DNA of 64,000 nt from Opitutaceae bacterium (GTDB lineage: Bacteria; Verrucomicrobiota; Verrucomicrobiia; Opitutales; Opitutaceae), in assembly GCA_005792355.1 (NCBI GenBank), contig SXSC01000282.1, positions 1 to 64,000 on the forward strand, given 5' to 3'. Every line of letters begins with the position of its first letter. Positions within the stretch are counted from its first letter, which is position 1. A model generated the notes under the pieces. It did not search any database. It saw nothing but the letters and a program-made list of their open reading frames with translations, and was not told the DNA's origin. Of the stretch, positions 51,862-62,800 are shown one piece after another. Position numbers and translations under genes: made by a program.

Positions 51862-53793
51862 ATGAAACGCATGCCCCAGCCGATTTTCCGTTTTGCCCTG
51901 CTGGCACTCTTGCCAGTCGCTCCGATCGTAGCCCAGCAACCGGCGCCCGTCACTCCGGCCGTGGAAGCGCCGGCCGCCCCGGCGGTCGTTCCGACGACGC
52001 CCGCGCCGGCCGCCGACTCCCCGGCGAATGCGCCGGCCCTCGCCGACAAGCCGGCGTCCGAGGCCGCAGCCACCGCCGCGGCGAAGCCCGCCGCTACTGG
52101 TGCCGACGCCGCCTCCAAGGGCAAGGATGCGGTGGGCCGCGACACGCTCTCGGTTGATTTTCCGGATGAGGACATTCGCAACATCCTGCGCAACGTCTCG
52201 GACCTTTTTGAATTGAACATCATCATGCCCGATGCGCTGCAGGGCAAGACCACGATCAAGCTGCGCGATGTCACCTGGCGCCAGATTTTCGAAAGCGTCC
52301 TCCAGCCGGTGAGCTACACCTACAAGGAAGAGGGGAACATCATCAAGATCATCAGCAACGAAAGCCTCGCGCAGGAACCCACCTCCACGGACGTATTCTT
52401 GGTCAACTACGCCAAGGCCGCCGATATTTTGCCCACGGTCTCCTCGCTGGTCGACGCGGCGGCCGGTGGCAAGATCGTGGTCGATTCGCGCAGCAACAGC
52501 CTTATCATCACCGAGCGCCCGTCGCGGATGAACCGCATCCGCCCGATTATCGAGCAACTCGACCGGGCGACGGACCAGGTGATGATCGAGTCGAAATTCA
52601 TCGAGGTGACGGACAGCGATGTGAAAAACATCGGGGTGAACTGGTCTTCGCTCGACAAATTCCAGATTGCGGCCGGCGGCCTGGGCGGCGCATTCAATCA
52701 GAATCGCGGGCAGGTCGGCAGCGACGGTTTCAACAGCACCCGGGGCACGACGGGGGTCAGGAGTGACGGAACCACACGCACGGGCTCCACTGGCACCACG
52801 GACGGGAGCACGACGACGAACAACGCTTCGCAGAATTCCGGTTCGACCAATACGGGCAGCGTCTCGTCGACCAACGGTACCGCCGCCTCGACGTCGACGA
52901 CCGGCACCAGTGGCGGTCTCACGAATACGACAACCATCCAAGGCTCGACTGGCGTCACCAGTACGGTGACCAACGGCACAAACAATGCGGTGACCGACGG
53001 CGTCACCAATGCGTTTAACAACCTGGCCTCGCTGGTGAACAACGACGGCACGGCCCGCAGTCTCAATGCGGTCTTCTCCGCGAGCGAGTTCAAGTTGATC
53101 CTGAGCGCGCTGCAGACGCAGAGCCAGGTGAAGATCGTCTCCAATCCGACGATCGTCACGCTCAACAACACCGAGGCCGTCATCAACGTGGGCCAGGAAC
53201 GCCCCATTCCCCGCTACCAGTACAACCAGCAGACCGGCAATCTCGAGGTCAACGGCTTCGATTTCAAACCGATCGGCGTCATTCTCAAGGTCACGCCGCA
53301 GGTGAATTCGCGGGGTTTCATCAAGCTGATGGTGGCCCCGGAAGTGAGCCAGTCGCTGAACAACGTGATTTTCAACGGCAATGCGATTCCGATCATCGAC
53401 ACCCGTAAAACGAACACCCAGGTGTCGCTGCGCGACGGCTTCACGATGGGCATTGGCGGCCTCCTCACGGCTTCTTCTTCCGATAGCAACAACAAGGTTC
53501 CCATTCTTGGCTCAATTCCCCTCTTGGGCCGGCTGTTCAAGAGCGATTCGAAGCGAGTCGAGTCGACCAATCTGATCATCTTCATCACCGCGAAGACGAT
53601 CAGCGCCGAGGGCGCCTCCATCGAGCAGGTGTTCGACTCCGAGCGCGTCCGCCAGCTCAACCTCCGCCGCGAGGATCTCCCCGGCCACCGTGACGGCTCC
53701 AATCCGTTCATTGGCGAGTCAAATTCCAGCGAAAAACCGGCCGCCAAGAAATCGTTCTTCCAAACTGCCCCTAAGGCGGAGACGAAGAAATGA
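51862..53793 (+). CDS. pilQ: Type IV pilus secretin (PilQ/GspD family)
   Basis: A 643-residue outer-membrane secretin. Signal peptide about 1-24, then an Ala/Pro-rich linker (25-92). An STN/N0-type domain starts near 96 (LSVDFPDEDIRNILRNVSDL), followed by a secretin N domain (KIVVDSRSNSLIITERPSR). The secretin core includes IVSNPTIVTLNNTEAVINVG and the signature VPILGSIPLLGRLF (from residue 546). A low-complexity Ser/Thr/Gly/Asn-rich stretch of about 120 residues (277-400) interrupts the protein just before the core. The gene follows the pilP-like gene by one base and precedes the giant protein by 41. It forms the ring through which a pilus or secreted protein exits. Confidence 0.93.
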   Translation: MKRMPQPIFRFALLALLPVAPIVAQQPAPVTPAVEAPAAPAVVPTTPAPAADSPANAPALADKPASEAAATAAAKPAATGADAASKGKDAVGRDTLSVDFPDEDIRNILRNVSDLFELNIIMPDALQGKTTIKLRDVTWRQIFESVLQPVSYTYKEEGNIIKIISNESLAQEPTSTDVFLVNYAKAADILPTVSSLVDAAAGGKIVVDSRSNSLIITERPSRMNRIRPIIEQLDRATDQVMIESKFIEVTDSDVKNIGVNWSSLDKFQIAAGGLGGAFNQNRGQVGSDGFNSTRGTTGVRSDGTTRTGSTGTTDGSTTTNNASQNSGSTNTGSVSSTNGTAASTSTTGTSGGLTNTTTIQGSTGVTSTVTNGTNNAVTDGVTNAFNNLASLVNNDGTARSLNAVFSASEFKLILSALQTQSQVKIVSNPTIVTLNNTEAVINVGQERPIPRYQYNQQTGNLEVNGFDFKPIGVILKVTPQVNSRGFIKLMVAPEVSQSLNNVIFNGNAIPIIDTRKTNTQVSLRDGFTMGIGGLLTASSSDSNNKVPILGSIPLLGRLFKSDSKRVESTNLIIFITAKTISAEGASIEQVFDSERVRQLNLRREDLPGHRDGSNPFIGESNSSEKPAAKKSFFQTAPKAETKK

Positions 53794-53834
53794 ACGTGCA
53801 ACCGCTCCCAATCTTTTTCCCACGAGGTGTCTCC

Positions 53835-56800
53835 ATGAAACCTTGGCAACAATTCCTTCTCGCCGCGACCATCGGGGTCCTCAGCGCCGCGTCCGCGTTG
53901 GCGGCACCCGTCATCAGCCCGACCGGCGTCAGCGCCGCCGCGTCTTCGGTCGCACCGAATACCTCGATTGTGATCTCAATCTCGGCATCCAATGCCGGTG
54001 CGGCCACCCCGGCTGACGACCACGCTGCCGGTGGCTCCGTCACCGGCATAGTGACCTTCACCCATCGGGTGACCGGGGCGACGATCACGACCGGTTCGGT
54101 GGCGTTCACCAGCGCGGCAGCGGTCGCCGGTGCCGGTGGCACCGGCACGTACACCCGGAATTTCACCATTCCCACCATCACGTCGCAGGCCGGGGTTTAC
54201 GATGCCTCCGTCACGCTCTCCGCCGCCAGCGCTGGAACGGCTTCGGGTTCCTTCACATCCTCGAGTGTCCTGACCGTCACGGGCACGCCCGATTTCGACC
54301 TCACTGGCCTGACGTATCCCGCCGGCACCGCCTATCGCGGGGGCGACGTCATCGCGATGACGGTCAGCTACACCAACCGCACCTCGACCAACGGCTCGTA
54401 CAATGTGCCGTACGTCTCGAGCACCAACAGCAATGCCTCGTATTTCCGGATCGAGATCATCCTTTCGAGCAACCCGACGTTCGGCGATGCAGACGACTTC
54501 CTGCTGACCTCGCACGACATTACCGCGTCGTCGTCCGCGCCGCTGAACGCCAACAGCACGAGCACGACGATTAACTGGAACCAGCTCCTGCCGGGAAATT
54601 TCGCCGGCTCATACTATGTGATGGCGAAGATCGACACGAACTCGGGGGTCACGGAAACGGTGGAGGCCGATCTCACGGACAATGGTAACAACATCTACTA
54701 CTCGCCCGACAACAATGCCGCGCGCATCACTCTGCTCCCGACGAATTTTCCCACGGTCTACCGGACCAGTGCGAGCGGCAATGCCTTCAGCGACAACCCC
54801 TCGGTTTCGAGCGATGGGCGCTACACCGCGTTTGCCTCCGATGCGACGAATCTCGGTACGGGCGACACCAACGGGGTGCGCGACATTTTTCTCTACGACA
54901 ACCAGACGGCGACCGTCCGGAAAATCAGCCTCTCGCAGCAAGGCAGCCAGACGAACAGTGCCTCCAACAACCCGGCGATTTCCGGCAACGGCACCTATGT
55001 CGCCTTCTCCTCGGATGCGACGAACCTGATTACGAGCGACACCAATGGCTTCAGCGAAATTTACGTGGTCAATGTCCTGACGGGTACGCTGGCCCGCATG
55101 AGTCTGGCCAGCGACGGCACGCAGGCCAACGGCGGCAGTTTCAAGCCCGCGATCAGCACCACCGGGCGCTATGTGGCGTTTGAATCGACCGCGACCAACC
55201 TGATCGCCGCCGGCACGACGGCGGGCGTGACTCACATTTACCTGCGCGACCGCGACGTGAGTGGCAGCGGCACCTTCGATACCGCGGGCAACGTTTCGAC
55301 GGTGTTGATCTCGCAGACCACGGGTGGCACGGCCGGCAACGGTAACAGCATTCAGGCCAGCATCAGCGGCGGCGGACAGTACGTCGCGTTCGCCTCCGAT
55401 GCGACCAACCTGGGCGGGACGGTCACGTCGGGCATTCGCAACATCTACTTGCGCGATGTTACCACCCCTACCACGACGCTGGTCTCGTTCGACACCGGTG
55501 CCGGCGCGGCCGATGGCTCGAGCCGCGCTCCGTCGATCAATCAAAACAACGGTGTGACCACTGGCAACTTCGCCGACGGTCGCTATATTGCCTTCGGTTC
55601 GGTGGCGACCGATTTGATCGCGTCGGACACCAACGGCGTATCCGATATCTTCGTTTACGACCGGGTGGCCGCCACGATTTCCCGGGCCAGCGTCGATACG
55701 AACGGAGTGCAGGGCGGCGATCCCTCGGCCACCACGGCGCAGCAGCTTGGCAGCATCAACCCGAGCATCAGTTCCACCGGTCGCTACCTGGCGTTTTCGT
55801 CGCTGGTGGCCAATTTCTCCCGCGGAGATTCGGTTGGCCAGTACCAAGGAAGCGGCGCGACCGCCACGGCCTCGCTGACCTTGGGCGCCGTCTCGTCGAT
55901 CGCGGTTACCGCGAACGGCACTCTGTACAGCCAGTCGAGCGTGCCCTCAGTGATTATCTTTGGCGGGGGCGGCAGCGGAGCCACGGCCACCGCCACAGTG
56001 AGCGCCGCTGGCCTCGTCACAGGTATCGCCGTGACCGCCGGCGGCTCGGGTTACACGAGCGCGCCGTCCGTCGTGGTTGCGTCCGATGCCAACACGTCGC
56101 TCGACGTTTTCGTCGCTGATCGTGATTCGGGTGGTACCGTCACCAGTGGCGCGGGCACCTTGGGCACCGGGGGCAATATCGCGACGACGATGGCGAGTGT
56201 GAACCGCTTCGGCTATCAGACAGGCGGCCTGCTGGGTACGCCCAGCACCGCGGCTTCGGATGTTTATCCGGTCATCAGTGGCGACGGTCGCTGGGTCGCG
56301 TTTCCCTCGGATGCGGAAAACACCGGCGGCATCGTGCACAATGCAACTAATCGCTCTTCGCCGGACTCTAATACCTTCCGCGATGTGTTCTTGCACGACC
56401 GCCGGATCAATGCGCTCCCGTCCGCGACCACTCCGCCGAGCGTTTCGATCACAAGCCCGATCACGGGCACGACTTATCCCGTCAACAGCGCGCTCACACT
56501 CGTCGGCAGCGCGAGTGCGCCGGCTGGCACGATTGCGAGCGTGCAGTTCTTCGTGAACGGCACGAGCCTCGCGACCGATACGACGTTCCCCTACAACGCG
56601 ACCTGGACACCGACGGCGGTGGGCACGTTTGCGCTGAGCGCGCTGGTCACCGACTCGTTTGGCAATCAGGCCGTCTCGAGCAACGTAAACGTCACGATTT
56701 CGGCTGTGAGCCCGAACTCACCGACGGTCAGCATTTCGTCGCCGGCGGCGGGCGCCTCGCTGTTCGCCAACTCCGCGACGACGATTTCGGCCACGGCGGC

Positions 56801-59800
56801 CGACAGTACCACGGACACGACCGGTACGATTGCCAGTGTGGCGTTTTATGCGACAAACGTGCTCATTGGCACGGACACAACTTTTCCGTACAGCGTTGCG
56901 TTCACACCGACCGCGACCGGCACGTATACGTTGACCGCGGTCGCGACGGACAACGGCGGCAATCAAACCACGAGCGCCGGCGTAAACGTTTCCGTCACCA
57001 ACCTCACAGCGCCCGCGATCAGCATCACTTCGCCCACGCCGGTTCAAATCAACTCCGCCACGACGATCACCGCCACCGCGACGTCGGGCGGTTCCATTGC
57101 CAGTGTTCAGTTCCTGGCCAACGGAACCTTACTTGGCACCACCACGGCCTCCCCCTTCACGTTTTCGTGGACTCCGACCGCTGCGGGTACCTATACTTTG
57201 ACTGCCGTTGCAACCGACAATCTCGGATCGCAGACCACTTCCGCGGGCATCAGCGTCGTGGTCAGTGCCGGCACATCGCCGGTGGTGAGCATCTCCTCGC
57301 CGTCGGCCGGCACGATTTCGGTTAATAACACCCAGACCATCACCGCCACCGCCACCGACTCCACCGATGGCACACCGGTGACGGTACAGTTCTTTGTCAA
57401 CGGCTTGTCACTCGGTCCCGACACCGTATTTCCGTATACGGCGTCGTGGACGCCGACCACCGCCGGTATTTTCTCACTGCTTGCGGTCGCCACCGACAAT
57501 CTCGGCAACCGGACGACGTCGTCGGCTGTGTCCATGACGGTCAGTTCCGGAACCGCGCCCTCGGGTGTCGCGATCTCGTCGCCGTCGGCGGGCGCTGCGA
57601 TTGCGAACGGCTCGTCCAACACAATCACCGCCACCGCCACCGCCAATTCCGGCACGATCGTGAGTGTGCAGTTTTTTGCCAATGGCGTGACCTTGGGTTC
57701 GGATACGACTTTTCCCTACACGGCGACGTTTACGCCGGTCGCCAACGGCAGCCACTCGCTGACCGCGATGGCGACGGATACACTCGGGAACCAGACGACG
57801 AGCGCGGCGGTCGCGGTAACGGTCGCGGCGAACGCCTCGCCATCTTTCACTTCACTGACGCCGGCCAACGGCGCCTCGGTCGGGGTGGGATCGGCGAACA
57901 CGGTGACCGCGGTTGTCGCCGACACCGACGGCACGATCGCGAGTGTGCAGTTTTTCGTGAACGGCACCTCGATCGGCACCGATGCCACGTCGCCTTACAC
58001 CGTCACGTGGACTCCGACGCTCGCGGGAAGCTATTCGCTCACGGCGCTTGTCACGGACAACCTTGGCGCCACGACCACGTCGTCGACCAACACGGTCACC
58101 GTGACGGGTGGCAACCAACCCACCGTGACGATTAACGCGCCGACCACCGGTTCATCCTGGGCCGTCAACTCCACCGCAACGGTTACGGCCACGGCGACCG
58201 CGGTCACCGGGACGATTGCGAGCGTGCAGTTCTTCGCGAACAGCGTTTCACTGGGTACGGACACGGTGTTCCCGTACACGGCCTCATGGTTGCCGACGGC
58301 CACTGGCACCTACTCGCTGACGGCTCTCACGACGGACACGGCTGGCAACCAGGCGACAAGCTCGGCTGTAAGCGTCACGGTCGCGGCCAACCAGGTGCCG
58401 GCCTTCACCTCCCTCACTCCTGCCAACGGGGCTTCCGTGGGAGTCGGTTCTTCGAACACCGTGACGGCGGTCGTCACTGACCCCGACGGCACCGTTGCCA
58501 GCGTACAGTTCTTCGCGAATGGGGTTTCCCTCGGCACCGACTCAAGTTCGCCCTACACCGCTTCATGGGTTCCGACCATTGCGGGCAGCTATACGATCAC
58601 CGCTGCCGTGACCGATAACCTTGGCGTGACCACGACGTCATCGACGAACACCGTCACCGTGACCGGTGGCAACGCCCCGACTGCGACCGTCACAGCGCCG
58701 ACCACCGGGTCTTCAATCGCAGTCAACTCCTCGACCACGCTCACCGCGACGGCCACGGCGGCCACGGGAACGATTGCGAGTGTGCAGTTCCTCGCCAACA
58801 GCGTGGCCATCAGTACCGACACCACGTTCCCCTACTCCGCGACGTTTTCCCCGACCGCCAACGGGACTTATGCGATCACCGCGCTGGCGACCGACACGGC
58901 CGGCAATCAGGCGACCAGTTCGGCGGTCAGTGTGACGGTCGCTTCCAATGCCTCGCCCACGGTCAGCATCACGGCTCCGCTCACCGGTGCCACCGTCGGT
59001 GTTGGATCTTCGAATACAATTGCCGCGACTGCCGCCGATACCGACGGATCGATTGCGAGCGTCCAGTTCCTGATCAACGGCACCGCGTTGAGCACTGATA
59101 CCACTTCGCCCTATACCGCGACTTGGACGCCGACGATTCGTGGCAGCTACTCCCTCACCACCATCGCAACCGACAACCTGGGTGCCACCACGACCTCGTC
59201 CACGATCAGTGTGACAGTAACAGGCGGCAACGAACCGTCCGTCGCGATTTCCTCGCCGACCACCGGTTCCGCCCTGGCGGTCAATTCCAGCACCACGGTA
59301 ACTGCCACCGCGACTCCCGTCACTGGCACCATCGCGAGCGTGCAGTTCTTTGCCAACGGCGGGTCCCTCGGTACCGACACGACGTTCCCGTATACGGCGA
59401 CCTTCGCCCCTACCGCCAACGGCACCTACTCGCTGACGGCGGTGGCCACTGACACCGCCGGTAACCAAGCCACCAGTTCCGCCGCGAGTGTGACGGTGGC
59501 CGCGAACGTCTCGCCTTCTTTCACTTCGCTGACGCCGGCCAACCTTGCCTCCGTTGGGGTGGGTTCGGCGAACACGGTGACGGCGGTTGTCGCCGATACC
59601 GATGGCACGATTGCGAGTGTCCAGTTCCTCGTCAACGGGGTCTCGCTCGGGACGGACCCATCGTCGCCTTACACCGTCACGTGGACTCCGACGTTGGCGG
59701 GCAGCTATTCCCTCACGGCCGTCGTTACCGACAACCTCGGTGCGACCACGACATCGTCGACGAATACGATTACCGTGACCGGCGGCAACGCTCCGACCGT

Positions 59801-62800
59801 TTCTGCGCCAACGACGGGCTCCAGCCTGGCGGTGAATTCGAGCGCCGCGGTGACCGCGACCGCGACTGCCGCCACGGGTACGATTGCGAGCGTGCAGTTC
59901 TTTGCCAACGGGGTCTCGCTGGGCGCGGCCGACACTTCCTTCCCGTACACCGCGACCTTCACCCCGACGGCCAACGGCACCTACTCGCTCACCGCCACCG
60001 CGACTGACACTGCGGGGAATTCGGCGACAAGTTCCGCCACCACGGTTACGGTCGCCGCCAACCAATCACCTGCGGTCACGATCGGCGCGCCGCTTACCGG
60101 TGCCACGGTCGGCGTGGGTTCGAGCAACACGTTTTCCGCCACGGCAACCGACGCCGACGGCACGATCGTCAGCGTGCAGTTCCTCGCCAACGGCGTCGCG
60201 GTCGGCACCGATACCACGTTCCCGTATTCGGTCACGTGGACTCCGACGGTGGCTGGGGCGATCTCCCTGACCGCGATCGCGACGGACAATCTCGGTGCCA
60301 CCACGACCTCGGCGACCATTTCCGTCACCGTGTCCGGCGGCAACGCGCCGTCGGTCAGTGTCACCTCGCCGTCGGCCGGCGCCGCCGTGGCCAATGGCTC
60401 GACCAACACACTCACCGCCACCGCCACCGCCGCCACCGGCACGATTGCCAGCGTGCAGTTCTTTGCCAATGGCGTATCGCTCGGAACGGATACCACCTTC
60501 CCGTACACGGCGACATGGACGCCGACGGCCAATGGCACGATTTCGCTCACGGCGCTCGCGATCGACACCGCCGGCAATCAGGCCACCAGCTCCGCCGTGA
60601 GTGCGACCGTGGCTGCGAACGCGTCGCCGTCCTTTACGTCGCTGACGCCGGCCGGCGGCGCCTCCGTTGGGGTGGGTTCGGTGAACACGGTGACCGCGGT
60701 CGTCGCCGACACCGATGGCACGATTGCGAGTGTGCAGTTTCTCGTGAACGGCGTCTCGATCGGGACCGACACGACTTCGGCTTATACCGCCACGTGGACT
60801 CCGACGCTGGCAGGCAGCTACTCCCTCACCGCCGTCGTCACCGATAACCTCGGTGCCACCACGACTTCGTCGACCAACACGGTCACCGTCACGGGCGGCA
60901 ATGCCCCGACGGTCGCAATCGCTTCACCCGCCACCGGATCGACGATACTCGCAAACTCCACCCAGACCATCGTCGTCTCCGCCACGGCGGTCACCGGCAC
61001 CATCACCCAGGTTGAATTCTTCGACAACGGCACGTCGCTCGGCGCTGATGTGACGTATCCCTACAACGCCAGCTGGACACCGACTGCGACCGGCACGCAT
61101 GTGCTCACCGCCATCGCCACCGATTCGGCCGGCAACCGGGCGACGAGCGCATCGGTCTCCATCACGGTTGCGACGATCAGCACGACCTTCCCGACCGTGA
61201 GCATTTCTTCTCCTGCCGCCGGAGCTGCGGTGGTGGTGGGATTTCCGACCACCATTTCCGCCACCGCTGCTGACTCCGACGGAACGATCTCGTTCGTCGA
61301 GTTCTTCGCCAATGGCAGCTCCGTCGGAGTCGATACCACCGGCTTGTATCGCGGGTCGTTCACGCCGCTCAGCGCGGGCGATTATGTGCTGACCGCTGTC
61401 GCGGTCGACAACAACGGCAACCGGACGACGAGTGCGACGGTCACCGTCTCGGCCTCCAACGCCGGTGCGCCGTCCGTCAGCATCTCCAGTCCGACCACTG
61501 GCGACACTTACACGGTCGGCAGTGCCATCAGCCTTTCGAGCTCCGCCGCGCTGGGCAGTGGGGTTGTCGTGGGCGTGGAGTACTTTGCCAACGGGGTTGC
61601 ACTCACCTCGATTCAAACACCATCAGTCGGCCAGGGTGGCATACCGTTCTACAACTTTACCTGGACGCCTGCGGCGGCTGGCACCTATGTGTTCACGGCC
61701 GCTGCGTCTGACGCAGCCGGAAATCGGACCATTTCGGCGCCGATTACTGTCACCGTAACCAACATCGCCGCGCCGACCGTGGCCGTTACGAGCCCCGCCG
61801 CCGCCGCCACCCTGGCGGTGAATACCACGCGGACCCTCACCGCCACCGCCGCTTCCGCGGCAGGATCGATCAGCCAGGTGGAGTTCTTTGTGAACGGCGC
61901 CAGCGTGGGCGTTGACACCACGTTCCCGTACACCGGGACGTGGACCCCGACCTCGCCCGGCACGTATGCGTTGCGCGCCGTGGCGCGCGACAACCTCGGC
62001 AACCTGACGACGTCAGCCGCGATCAGTGTGAGCGTCACCTCCGGCACGGCTCCCACCGTGAGCGTCACCGCCCCAACTGCCGCGTCGAACGTTTCAGTCA
62101 ACGCTGCGACCACCCTCACCGCCACCGCGACCGCCAACACTGGCACCATCGCAAGCGTGCAATTTTTCGCCAATGGCCTGTCGCAGGGGACTGATACGGT
62201 GTTCCCCTACACCGCAAGTTGGACGCCGACGGCACTCGGTACTTATTTGCTGACTGCGCTCGCGACGGACACGGTTGGAAATCAGACGACGTCGGCGGCC
62301 ATTACAGTTTCGGTGATCGATCCGGCCGCCGCCCCGTCCGTCAGTGTGACGAGCCCAACCGCCGGCACCACTGTCACAGGAGCCACGACGATTACGGCGA
62401 GCGCCACGCCAATTGGCGCTGCGACGATTGCCAGCGTGCAGTTCTTCGCCAGCGGAGTGTCGCTTGGCACCGACGCCACCTCACCGTACAGCGTCGCGTG
62501 GACGCCGACGACGGCGGGAAGTGTCACTCTGACCGCAGTGGCGACCGACAGTCTCGGGCTACAGTCGACCTCTGCGAGCGTGGCTGTCACGGTCACCCTC
62601 GGAACGCCGCCCACCGTGTCGATTACCGCTCCGACTTCGGGCAGCACGGTGAACCGGAGCACGGCGGTCGCCGTCACGGCCAACGCCGCCGATGCCGACG
62701 GCACGATCGCCAGCGTGCAGTTCTTCGCCGACGGCACCGCGATCGGCACCGATACGGTTGCGCCTTACTCGGTGACCTGGACTCCCACGGCCAACGGAAG

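Noticed and set aside
54241..54300. Possible frameshift in the giant gene between its N-terminal module and the propeller
   Set aside because: Codon-by-codon reading from 53835 to about 54910 shows one continuous frame.
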